In this document: positions 1-6,418 of the stretch, in pieces
Layout of the letters: the number at the start of each line of letters is the position of its first letter
Position numbering within the stretch: the first letter of the stretch is position 1
Assembly: GCA_003645605.1 (NCBI GenBank)
Contig: QNAY01000077.1
Coordinates: 1 to 6,469 of the forward strand
Length of the DNA stretch: 6,469 nt
From: Thermodesulfobacteriota bacterium
Lineage (GTDB): Bacteria; Desulfobacterota; Dissulfuribacteria; Dissulfuribacterales; UBA3076
Direction: 5' to 3'
Position numbers and translations under genes: made by a program
Notes under the pieces: generated by a model
Told to the model about the DNA's origin: nothing
The model's database searches: none
Seen by the model: only the letters and a program-made list of their open reading frames with translations

Positions 1-9
1 AACCAAAAC

Positions 10-89
10 TGTCATTTCGAGCAAAGCGAGAAATCTTATCATACTGAAAATACAGGCATTAAAGATTTCTCCCTACGGTCGAAATGACA
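10..89. repeat. Imperfect inverted repeat of the GTCATTTCGA...GAGAAATCTT type
   Basis: Arms at 10-37 and 62-89 are reverse complements at 24 of 28 positions, around a 24-base spacer. Each arm ends in TGTCATTTCGA and carries GAGAAATCTT on the inner side. A single arm of the same family, differing at only 2 of 28 positions from the reverse complement of the right arm, lies at 6391-6418. This looks like a dispersed intergenic repeat common in some deltaproteobacterial and related genomes. No transposase is present, so it would be non-autonomous. As RNA it could form a hairpin and might act as a terminator for a gene to the left, but no clear U-tract follows. Confidence 0.8.
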
Positions 90-132
90 AAAAGAGGGGT
101 TTTCGTTCAGGCACTATATAGGAAAAACAGTA

Positions 133-609
133 ATGGCAGAGCCTCTGGCGGAACAGGTCATAGGTCAGATTAAACATGCAACCGAGCTTTATCACCGGCT
201 CATGCTGGTCGTGGCTCCGGCAGGAGCAGGGAAAACCACCGCGCTCAAAGAAGTGCAAGAACGTGCTGGCGTACCGCTGATCAACGTCAACCTGGAGTTA
301 TCACGCCGGATGCTCGATCTTACTGAACGTCAGCGGGCGTTACGGCTTCCACGGCTGCTGATGGAGATTGTAAATGATGCTGCAGGTGACGTGGTATTGC
401 TCGACAACATAGAGATTCTTTTTGATATATCCCTGAAACAGGATCCTCTACGGCTTCTCCAGGGACTTTCTCGTAACAAGACAGTGGTTGTTGCTTGGAA
501 TGGTTCCATTGATAGCGATCACATGACCTATGCCGTACCGGACCATCCGGAGTACCGCCGCTACATGGTCCGTGATTTTCTGGTAATCTATCCGGCAGTC
601 GTGCTATGA
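133..609 (+). CDS. brxF: BrxF, P-loop ATPase of type 3 BREX
   Basis: The 158-residue protein resembles BrxF, the small P-loop NTPase that opens type 3 BREX phage-defence operons. The Walker A motif APAGAGKTT is at residues 28-36 and a Walker B-like VVLLD is at 87-91. The length fits the family, so the gene appears whole. Its exact biochemical role is not established; it is expected to act in the cytoplasm with BrxC and the other BREX proteins. The ATG at 133 is chosen because AGGA lies about ten bases upstream and the residues before Walker A look like normal family sequence. Downstream, the remaining BREX-3 genes survive only as pieces in the usual order, so this may be the sole intact BREX component here. 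No strong promoter is visible in the short upstream region, which is mostly repeat. Confidence 0.85.
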   Translation: MAEPLAEQVIGQIKHATELYHRLMLVVAPAGAGKTTALKEVQERAGVPLINVNLELSRRMLDLTERQRALRLPRLLMEIVNDAAGDVVLLDNIEILFDISLKQDPLRLLQGLSRNKTVVVAWNGSIDSDHMTYAVPDHPEYRRYMVRDFLVIYPAVVL

Positions 610-622
610 AGACAAGTAACGG

Positions 623-695
623 AACCGCAAATGAACGCAAATAGACGCAAATTAGAGAGAAGGAAATTCGCGTTTATCAGCGTCTATTCGCGGTT
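623..695. repeat. Inverted repeat with 9-10 base periodic CGCAAAT units
   Basis: Arms at 623-653 and 665-695 are reverse complements at 24 of 31 positions around an 11-base A/G-rich loop. The left arm contains three spaced CGCAAAT units, and the right arm holds their degenerate complements. It lies in the gap between brxF and the remnant start of brxC, so a transcript from brxF would carry it as a hairpin. The ribosome-binding site of the next start (GGAGA, 696-700) immediately follows the right arm. It resembles intergenic repeats found in many genomes. Whether it attenuates downstream expression is only a possibility. Confidence 0.75.
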
Positions 696-707
696 GGAGA
701 CGAAAAC

Positions 708-825
708 ATGAAATACAATGTATCTGGCGTTGCACATCAAGGCGCGGTTGGGTGTAAACGAGGATAAGCGCAAAACCGGGCTCATGGGTGACGAACGACT
801 AAAAGTATTACAGAAGCTCTCCACA
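708..825 (+). pseudogene. brxC: Remnant of BREX-3 brxC (DUF6079-like), start plus one internal piece
   Basis: An ATG at 708 with GGAGA seven bases upstream begins MKY, the way I recall BREX-3 BrxC proteins starting. That frame stops at 765 after 19 codons. In the next frame, from 718, the peptide [18 protein letters not shown] followed by [10 protein letters not shown] resembles a late region of the DUF6079-type BrxC proteins. Full-length BrxC is over 1,000 residues, so nearly everything is missing. The pieces are joined out of frame, which argues for deletion rather than a small functional gene. The position directly after brxF is where brxC belongs in this BREX type. The assignment is from memory of the family, and the right boundary is approximate. 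Confidence 0.5.
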
Positions 826-929
826 CCATCATCGACGTGGCCCGCAAGATTCCGGACAAGATCCTTCAGGAAGATCCCAAACTTCTTATGTGGTACGACC
901 AGGCGGTGACCAGAGTGGGAGATGAATAA
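792..929 (+). pseudogene. C-terminal fragment of an unidentified protein
   Basis: This frame is open from just after a TGA at 789 to the TAA at 927-929. It has no convincing start codon or ribosome-binding site. From about 816 it reads [18 protein letters not shown] and then [14 protein letters not shown], with normal protein-like composition. The overlapping frame from 718 becomes Ser/Thr/Arg/Pro-rich and implausible at the same point. The crossover near 811-819 therefore looks like a deletion joint or frameshift between the brxC piece and this piece. It may be the end of another BREX gene or of an unrelated lost gene; I do not recognise it. Confidence 0.35.
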
Positions 930-961
930 CATGCGGATAAACAAAAGTTTAGATAGAAAAT

Positions 962-968
962 GGAGGAA
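962..968 (+). promoter_or_regulatory. Ribosome-binding site deciding the AIPR start
   Basis: GGAGGAA here lies about six bases before the ATG at 975. The alternative in-frame ATG at 960 overlaps this site and has no such sequence in front of it, so 975 is preferred. Confidence 0.7.
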
Positions 969-974
969 CGAGTT

Positions 975-2645
975 ATGAACATAAACGCAAGCATCATTGA
1001 TCAGAGGATAAGAGGTATTATCGAAGATCACGCTGATTTGTTGCCTGATGGAGATGAAAACAAAAAAAAATCATCTGCATTTGTTCTGCTCTGCATGTCT
1101 GCCGCTTTGGAGCTTACTTTGGAAGAAGCGGCTGAATTACTCACCGAAGGCGGAAATGACGCAGGAGTAGATGGCATTCACCTCAGTGAAGTAGATGACG
1201 GAGAATTTACAGTAACAATTTTTCAAGGGAAATATAAGGTCAAAGACCTGAGAGGGGTTGCTAATTTCCCGGAAAATGGAGTCCAAAAGGCTGTTAACAC
1301 AGTGGCAATTCTTTTTGATCCGGCAAAAAAAATTGAGTTGAATGACAGAATAGCTCCCAAGGTAGAAGAAATTCGTTCTCTTGTACGTGACGGCTATATT
1401 CCAACTGTGCGCGTCGTTCTTTGCAATAATGGTACAAAGTGGAACGATCAGGCGCAAAACTGGATTGATCAATCAGGTTTTGCTGATGATCAGGTAATTT
1501 GGATTCATTACAATCATGACAGTATTGTCGCTGTCCTGCAACGCAAAAAAACTGTAGATGATTCTGTTCGTTTGCAGGGTAAAGCTGTTATTGAAGACTT
1601 CAACTTCCGTCGGGTTCTGGTTGGGAAAGTGGCTGTGACTGAGATTGCTGAACTTTTTAACCGACACAGCGATCTGTTATTGGAACGAAATATTCGACGT
1701 TATCTCGGGTTACACTCCAACCGCGTCAACTCGGCTATTCATGAAACTCTTGTTGATAAAGAAAAAAGGGGTAATTTTTACTTTTTTAATAATGGAATTA
1801 CGATGATATGCAAAAAATTTCGTCATAATGCGCTGCAAGGAGAAAACTATCAACTAAAACTGGAAGGCATGCAGATTATTAATGGTGGACAAACATGTAA
1901 AACCATCCAACAAACGCTCTATCCTTCTCAGAAACAGTTGTTTGATGAATCGTTTGAAAATGTATATGTATTGCTTCGTATTTATGAACTGTCAGAGGAT
2001 GATCAAAACTTTGTTCGTGATATCACTTACGCAACCAACAGTCAAAATCCTGTGGATTTGCGGGATCTGCGGTCTAATGACGAAATTCAGAAACAACTTG
2101 AAATAGGCATCAAAGACCTTGGATTCACTTACAAACGCAAACGCGAAGAAGGTGGTGGCGGTTCGTCTGTTATCACCAGTTCCATTGTTGCCGAGTCGGT
2201 GCTTGCCATCTGGCGAAAAAGGCCACAGCAGGCAAAATTTCGCCGAAAAGAACACTTCGGGAAGCTCTACAACGCTATCTTCAACGAACTAAACGCTGCC
2301 CAGGCACTTTTGGCAACCATGATATTCAGACATGTTGAAAACGAACGAAAGCGCCCAAGTATGGCCAATCCTCCGATTTTTCTTCCATACGCATCCCACT
2401 ATATTTCCATGCTGGTTGGACGAAAATTATTGGCAGATAAAAATGTACAACTTTCTGATATTGACCATCGTAATTTCAAAAATATCCATGATCATTTTGA
2501 GAGTAAAAAAAGTGAATATTATCAGGATTCCATCAATGACGTTACAAAAGCATTAACGGATTTATATGGCAAACGAGAAATTTCTCTCCAACAGCTATCG
2601 GCTACTTTCAGACGTGGAGATCTTATTGAGATGTTGGCAGAATAG
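975..2645 (+). CDS. AIPR-family phage-resistance protein with Mrr-like nuclease N-terminus
   Basis: The 556-residue protein belongs to the AIPR (abortive infection phage resistance) family. The signature blocks are FYFFNNGITMIC at residues 268-279, LEGMQIINGGQT at 296-307, and TYATNSQNPVDLRDL at 351-365. The N-terminal part looks like a PD-(D/E)XK fold of the Mrr type: GVDGI with Asp66, a beta strand, then FQGKYK at 83-88, a Q-x-K variant of the catalytic lysine motif, with acidic helix residues upstream near 50-57. A cytoplasmic nuclease or abortive-infection effector is therefore likely; the substrate is unknown. The gene looks complete. It sits between the brxC remnant and the brxHII remnant, where BREX-3 operons usually carry pglX. 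It is visibly richer in A/T than the fragments on both sides, suggesting a separate origin. The next start follows 18 bases after its stop, so co-transcription is possible. Confidence 0.85.
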   Translation: MNINASIIDQRIRGIIEDHADLLPDGDENKKKSSAFVLLCMSAALELTLEEAAELLTEGGNDAGVDGIHLSEVDDGEFTVTIFQGKYKVKDLRGVANFPENGVQKAVNTVAILFDPAKKIELNDRIAPKVEEIRSLVRDGYIPTVRVVLCNNGTKWNDQAQNWIDQSGFADDQVIWIHYNHDSIVAVLQRKKTVDDSVRLQGKAVIEDFNFRRVLVGKVAVTEIAELFNRHSDLLLERNIRRYLGLHSNRVNSAIHETLVDKEKRGNFYFFNNGITMICKKFRHNALQGENYQLKLEGMQIINGGQTCKTIQQTLYPSQKQLFDESFENVYVLLRIYELSEDDQNFVRDITYATNSQNPVDLRDLRSNDEIQKQLEIGIKDLGFTYKRKREEGGGGSSVITSSIVAESVLAIWRKRPQQAKFRRKEHFGKLYNAIFNELNAAQALLATMIFRHVENERKRPSMANPPIFLPYASHYISMLVGRKLLADKNVQLSDIDHRNFKNIHDHFESKKSEYYQDSINDVTKALTDLYGKREISLQQLSATFRRGDLIEMLAE

Positions 2646-2663
2646 GGATCGGTTTAGTTCTTA

Positions 2664-2969
2664 ATGACAAAGATTGATGCAAACATCTGGCACTACAGTC
2701 CCGACCATGCGCAACTCTGCAAAATCATCGAAACCCAGACTCTCTGGGGCGATACGACCTGCCGTGTCTGGCTGCCCGGTTCGGATTCGGTGGTGCGTAT
2801 TCCGGCAGACAATCTTAAGCCACTTGACGACGCCGCAACCGGCACACTGGCTGGAATCACCTATGTTGCCGCTGCGGCCAGGATGGCCGATGCGCTTACC
2901 CAGGACGTCCTGCTTGTGCCTATCGAATCGCTAGCCATTCCTTTGGATGGAGGAAGTGCCAATGGTTAG
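2664..2969 (+). pseudogene. brxHII: BrxHII helicase remnant: N-terminus closed onto a short tail
   Basis: The frame encodes 101 residues. Residues 1 to about 94, including GDTTCRVWLPGSDSVVRIPAD and ITYVAAAARMADAL and ending LLVPIESLAIPL, match what I recall as the N-terminus of BREX-3/DISARM-type SNF2-like helicases. In those proteins a motif like PLPHQ, then Walker A and the helicase motor, follows directly. Here the protein ends after seven more residues, DGGSANG, so no ATPase motif exists. The stop overlaps the pglZ start by eight bases, a tight coupling typical of an original operon boundary. This suggests an internal, frame-preserving deletion that removed roughly 900 codons and kept both gene ends. 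It could be translated, but it cannot be a helicase. No good ribosome-binding site precedes the ATG, although a TAATG sequence there hints at former translational coupling to a lost upstream gene. Confidence 0.65.
2949..2956 (+). promoter_or_regulatory. Ribosome-binding site of the pglZ remnant
   Basis: GGAGGAAG lies five bases before the ATG at 2962. This supports 2962 over the in-frame ATG at 2947, which would lie upstream of the site. The protein then starts MVSWRDQ, as expected for the family. Confidence 0.7.
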
Positions 2970-3339
2970 TTGGCGTGACCAGGTTCTGAAGGAGTTTACT
3001 TCCCAGGTGGCCCGCCTGACGCTGGTGTCAGACCCGGATGGTCTCTTGCTGGAAGAAGATATTCTGCACGGGATTCGTGAGCGGGGTTTCGAACTGATTC
3101 CGTTCGAGGATCACGTCGCCTTCCGCTACGCCTATGAGTCAAAGTTCCGGTCCCGCTGGGACCGGGGTGAACAGACAGACCTGGTAGTTGTGCTACGCTC
3201 CAGAGCCAACGACCTCGGTTCCCTGCCGTACGATCTACCCAAGCCGGTCGCTGGCTATACTTCAACTATTCTCATGCCTTCTCCATTCAGAACTCACGAA
3301 TCAACGGTTCACTTTTTTGGTAACCCCCGAACCTCTTAA
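2962..3339 (+). pseudogene. pglZ: Truncated, frameshifted BREX-3 PglZ (N-terminus only)
   Basis: The first ~93 residues are typical of BREX-3 PglZ: SWRDQVLKEFTSQVARLTLV, then GLLLEEDILHGIRERGFELI, FEDHVAFRYAYESKFRSRWD and DLVVVLRS. PglZ is an alkaline-phosphatase-fold protein, normally over 600 residues and central to BREX. The catalytic domain is absent here. At about 3236-3240 the family sequence YDL-(L)-QAGR shifts into another frame: the annotated frame reads YDLPKPVAG, while the frame starting at 3240 reads QAGRWLYFNYS. This implies loss of about one base. That second frame runs to a stop near 3321 but soon loses resemblance to the family. The annotated frame ends in a tail encoded partly by the repeat at 3303-3364. 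It is almost certainly non-functional. Confidence 0.8.
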
Positions 3340-3364
3340 CCTTTGAACCCGTGAACGGTTACAA
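3303..3364. repeat. Inverted repeat ending in CGTGAACGGTTACAA
   Basis: AACGGTTCAC at 3303-3312 pairs with GTGAACGGTT at 3351-3360 (9 of 10), enclosing C/T-rich sequence. The right end, CGTGAACGGTTACAA (3350-3364), recurs exactly in inverted orientation at 6350-6364. A one-base variant, GTGAACGCTTACAA, closes the larger repeat at 3782-3795. The element overlaps the 3' end of the truncated pglZ frame and reaches to three bases before the DUF2283 start codon. It is probably a dispersed intergenic repeat and may mark the site where the BREX operon was cut. Confidence 0.6.
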
Positions 3365-3367
3365 ACA

Positions 3368-3589
3368 ATGAAAGTATTGTACGATTCCAAAACAGATACG
3401 CTCAATGTAATCTTTAAAGAAAACACCCGAGTGGCTGAAAGTGACGAAGACAAACCAGGGGTAATTCTGGACTATGACCATGATGGCAATCTGATTTCTC
3501 TTGAGATACTCGATACTTCCCAGCGGATTACCCAAACGCGAAAAATAGAGTTTGAGACAATAGAATATCAAACAGCAACGGGTTCGTGA
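3368..3589 (+). CDS. DUF2283 domain small protein
   Basis: The 73-residue protein is typical of DUF2283 in length and pattern: KVLYDSKTDTLNVIF at the N-terminus, a central PGVILDYDHDGNLISLEILD, and a charged C-terminus. The function of the family is unknown. Members often lie beside DUF4258 or other small toxin-like genes and are suspected antitoxin-like partners, but no partner gene is visible here on either side. The ATG at 3368 directly follows a repeat and has no recognisable ribosome-binding site. A leaderless or weakly translated gene is possible, or an ancestral upstream partner was lost when the repeat was inserted. The reading frame itself is intact. Confidence 0.75.
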   Translation: MKVLYDSKTDTLNVIFKENTRVAESDEDKPGVILDYDHDGNLISLEILDTSQRITQTRKIEFETIEYQTATGS

Positions 3590-3605
3590 TGTGGGATATG
3601 TTGCG

Positions 3606-3635
3606 TTGACTGTGTTATTTGTTACATTTTACACT
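3606..3635 (+). promoter_or_regulatory. Candidate sigma70-type promoter for icd
   Basis: TTGACT (3606-3611, five of six to consensus) and TACACT (3630-3635, four of six) are separated by 18 bases. Transcription would start near 3642, giving an icd leader of about 170 bases that contains the large hairpin at 3685-3792. This is a pattern match only. Confidence 0.35.
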
Positions 3636-3684
3636 TGATGTAGTGTTGTGCGACATGAATGAAAGGTAACCGTCCACCGAACTA

Positions 3685-3792
3685 TAAGCGTTTACAGGGT
3701 GCTGCAGATGCGAGGCGTACGGGTATGCAGACGTACTCCCTGTACTTCAAGTGCCCGACAACAAAGCAGATGCGGTGCCCTGTGAACGCTTA
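3685..3792 (+). repeat. Large structured hairpin repeat in the icd leader
   Basis: The outer arms 3685-3702 and 3775-3792 can pair at all 18 positions as RNA, with 15 Watson-Crick pairs and 3 G-U pairs on the plus strand. Inside, the 9-base sequence GCAGATGCG is repeated directly at 3704-3712 and 3766-3774. A smaller stem can form from GTACGGG (3717-3723) with CCC-T-GTAC (3738-3745). The right arm ends next to the icd ribosome-binding site. It reads as a dispersed, structured intergenic element that I believe occurs in deltaproteobacterial genomes. Because it falls in the likely icd leader, it could affect transcript stability or translation. A cis-regulatory RNA is possible but not shown. 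Confidence 0.7.
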
Positions 3793-3797
3793 CAATG

Positions 3798-3804
3798 AAA
3801 GGAG
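3798..3804 (+). promoter_or_regulatory. Ribosome-binding site deciding the icd GTG start
   Basis: AAAGGAG lies eight bases upstream of GTG at 3813. The in-frame ATG at 3795 precedes this site and overlaps the end of the hairpin repeat, so GTG is the better start. Confidence 0.7.
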
Positions 3805-3812
3805 AATTTCCT

Positions 3813-5007
<1,195 letters not shown>

Positions 5008-5036
<29 letters not shown>

Positions 5037-5772
5037 GTTGCAGTGGTCCCTTGCCAGGTTAACCCTTGTCATAAGGGATATCCTTTTTCCTCCATGCTGT
5101 GCCGCCTGTCAGGCCAGGCCTTTTGTTCCGGCAAGAAATCGTCTGTGTCACGACTGCCTTGAGTCCGCAATGCCTATAGAACCTCCGGTCTGCACTGTCT
5201 GCGGCCGGCCGTTTCACGGCCCGCAGGGTACAGGCCATATATGTGGCCTGTGCATAAAGGATCCTCCATCCTTTAACACTGCCCGTTCTGTATTTCAGTA
5301 TCAGGGGTCTGTCAGGACCCTTATTCACAGGATTAAGTACAACGATGACGGATATGCTCTAAGTGCCCTTTCTTCCATGGTCAGGGAGCGTGTGTTGTTG
5401 GATCACTTAAAGCCGGACATGGTAATTCCTGTGCCATTACACTCGAAACGTCTGAGAAAAAGGGGCTTCAACCAGTCCCTCCGTCTTGCCGGGACGATCT
5501 TTCCTCATATTCCGCAGGGAATAGATGTTCTTACCAGGATATTGAATACTAAACCACAGACAGAGCTTTCAATGAAGGAAAGGTTCAGAAATGTGAGAAA
5601 TGCCTTTGAGGTCGCAAACTCACTGCCTGAAGGTGTGGAAACAATACTTCTCCTTGATGATGTCTATACAACCGGGGCTACTGTCAGGGCCTGTGCCAAG
5701 GCCCTAAAAAGGGCAGGAGCAAAAGAGGTCCATGTGTTTACGGTGGCACGGACCGTAATGGTTAATTCTTAG
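5008..5772 (+). CDS. comF: ComF-family phosphoribosyltransferase
   Basis: From the TTG at 5008 the product is 254 residues. The N-terminal third carries four cysteine pairs (C31/C34, C47/C50, C62/C65, C79/C82), consistent with the zinc-binding double-zinc-ribbon region of ComF proteins. The C-terminal part is a type I phosphoribosyltransferase fold: KRGFNQS at 151-157 and the PRPP-binding [13 protein letters not shown] at 213-225. Homologues include ComF of transformable bacteria and GntX of Escherichia coli; the precise substrate is unknown and competence cannot be concluded. The start is uncertain. TTG codons at 5008, 5020, 5023 and 5038 are all in frame, none with a well-spaced ribosome-binding site, and the true protein may begin at 5038 (about 244 residues), just after the icd stop. 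Overlap or near contact with icd suggests translational coupling. Confidence 0.88.
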
Positions 5773-5799
5773 TAGGTCTCTTTTGGTTTGTGGAGAATA

Positions 5800-6132
5800 T
5801 TACCTTTCGTAAACTACAGTTACTGGTTTTTCATCCTTGTAATGGTTGAATTTTCCTAGATATCTTGCATTTGTAAATCTCCATGGGGCCTCAATAAAAA
5901 TTCTAGCCGCTGGTTCCGATACGCCTACAGGATAAGTAAGGGGAAGAGTCCCAACGCAGAAAACTGTTGAGGCAATTGATACCACCATACTTATGGGTCT
6001 GACAATAGAAAGATCAAGGATCTTGATTGCAACAGAGGGCTTCGTATTTTCTAAATCATAAGCTAAAACATAACTTGAAGAAACAATAAGAAACATAGTT
6101 ACCAAAACCGATATTTTAAGTATTTTGATCAT
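5800..6132 (-). CDS. Small secreted or membrane protein, unknown function
   Basis: The 110-residue product starts with a signal-like segment: MIKILK, then a hydrophobic stretch to about residue 20, and a likely cleavage after VLA (residue 24) before YDLEN. A second hydrophobic stretch, about residues 41-65 (RPISMVVSIASTVFCVGTLPLTYPVG), is followed by APWRFTNARYLGKF. This resembles a common group of short proteobacterial proteins with an RP...GT.LF....LP core and an EPARYTFTRPLG-like ending, whose function is unknown to me. It probably resides in the envelope. The ATG at 6132 is chosen over the upstream ATG at 6177 because a strong site lies eight bases before it and the signal peptide begins there. 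The gene converges on the ComF-like gene with 27 bases between stops. Confidence 0.75.
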   Translation of the reverse strand: MIKILKISVLVTMFLIVSSSYVLAYDLENTKPSVAIKILDLSIVRPISMVVSIASTVFCVGTLPLTYPVGVSEPAARIFIEAPWRFTNARYLGKFNHYKDEKPVTVVYER

Positions 6133-6140
6133 GAAAACAT

Positions 6141-6147
6141 CCCCCTT
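6141..6147 (-). promoter_or_regulatory. Ribosome-binding site deciding the minus-strand start
   Basis: On the minus strand AAGGGGG precedes the ATG at 6132 with an eight-base gap, which excludes the longer start at 6177. Confidence 0.75.
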
Positions 6148-6211
6148 AAGTCCGTCAGATTGATAGGAACCTGTCACACCAATCCGGTTCTCAATGATTT
6201 GCAGAATATTT

Positions 6212-6248
6212 ATGGATATGCATTTTTATCTCGCATTAAAATATCCAT
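6212..6248. repeat. Small inverted repeat upstream of the minus-strand gene
   Basis: ATGGATAT (6212-6219) and ATATCCAT (6241-6248) are exact inverted copies around a 21-base A/T-rich loop. The pair lies 80-116 bases upstream of the minus-strand start. It could be an operator or a weak hairpin, though eight bases can also recur by chance in A/T-rich sequence. Confidence 0.3.
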
Positions 6249-6349
6249 TGCCTCGAATGATTTTCACACGCGGATTATTTTTTTACTGATATGTCATATT
6301 TTAATCTATCGGCAAGATCGGGAATTAACTTAAAAATTTGTTCAACTTT

Positions 6350-6364
6350 TTGTAACCGTTCACG
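6350..6364 (-). repeat. Inverted copy of the CGTGAACGGTTACAA motif
   Basis: The minus strand reads CGTGAACGGTTACAA, identical over 15 bases to 3350-3364. No partner arm is seen nearby, so it looks like a solitary end of the repeat family. The rest of 6249-6390 holds no gene or structure I can support. Confidence 0.6.
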
Positions 6365-6390
6365 CTAATGTGTCATGATTCGCGCTGCCA

Positions 6391-6418
6391 TGTCATTTCG
6401 ACCAAAGGGAGAAATCTT
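6391..6418 (+). repeat. Single arm of the GTCATTTCGA...GAGAAATCTT repeat
   Basis: This differs at 2 of 28 positions from the reverse complement of 62-89. A second arm is not evident before the window ends; the sequence after it diverges and contains no recognisable gene. Copies at both edges of the window bracket the whole island and core block. Confidence 0.75.

Noticed and set aside
623..695. Spaced CGCAAAT units as a CRISPR-like or iteron array
   Set aside because: Only three short units with 2-3 base gaps, mirrored by an inverted arm. There are no spacers of CRISPR size and no replication gene nearby.
684..1031. Minus-strand open frame of 115 codons across the brxC remnant region
   Set aside because: No ribosome-binding site, unnatural composition, and it overlaps the start of the well-supported AIPR gene and recognisable plus-strand fragments.
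2674..2934. Plus-strand frame of 86 codons inside the brxHII remnant
   Set aside because: It is an off-frame reading of the helicase fragment, rich in Pro/Arg/Ser as expected of a shadow; the frame from 2664 has the family sequence.
2996..3265. Minus-strand frame of 89 codons opposite pglZ
   Set aside because: It is the antisense shadow of a G/C-rich coding region; the plus strand carries clear PglZ sequence.
5773..5830. Possible bidirectional terminator between the comF-like gene and the minus-strand gene
   Set aside because: The best pairing (GTAA...TTAC before GGTTTTT) has a bulge and almost no loop and lies inside the minus-strand coding end, so it is not convincing.
6133..6250. Sigma70 promoter for the minus-strand small gene
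   Set aside because: TTGAGA on the minus strand has no -10-like hexamer at 16-18 bases, and other combinations are too weak to call in A/T-rich sequence.
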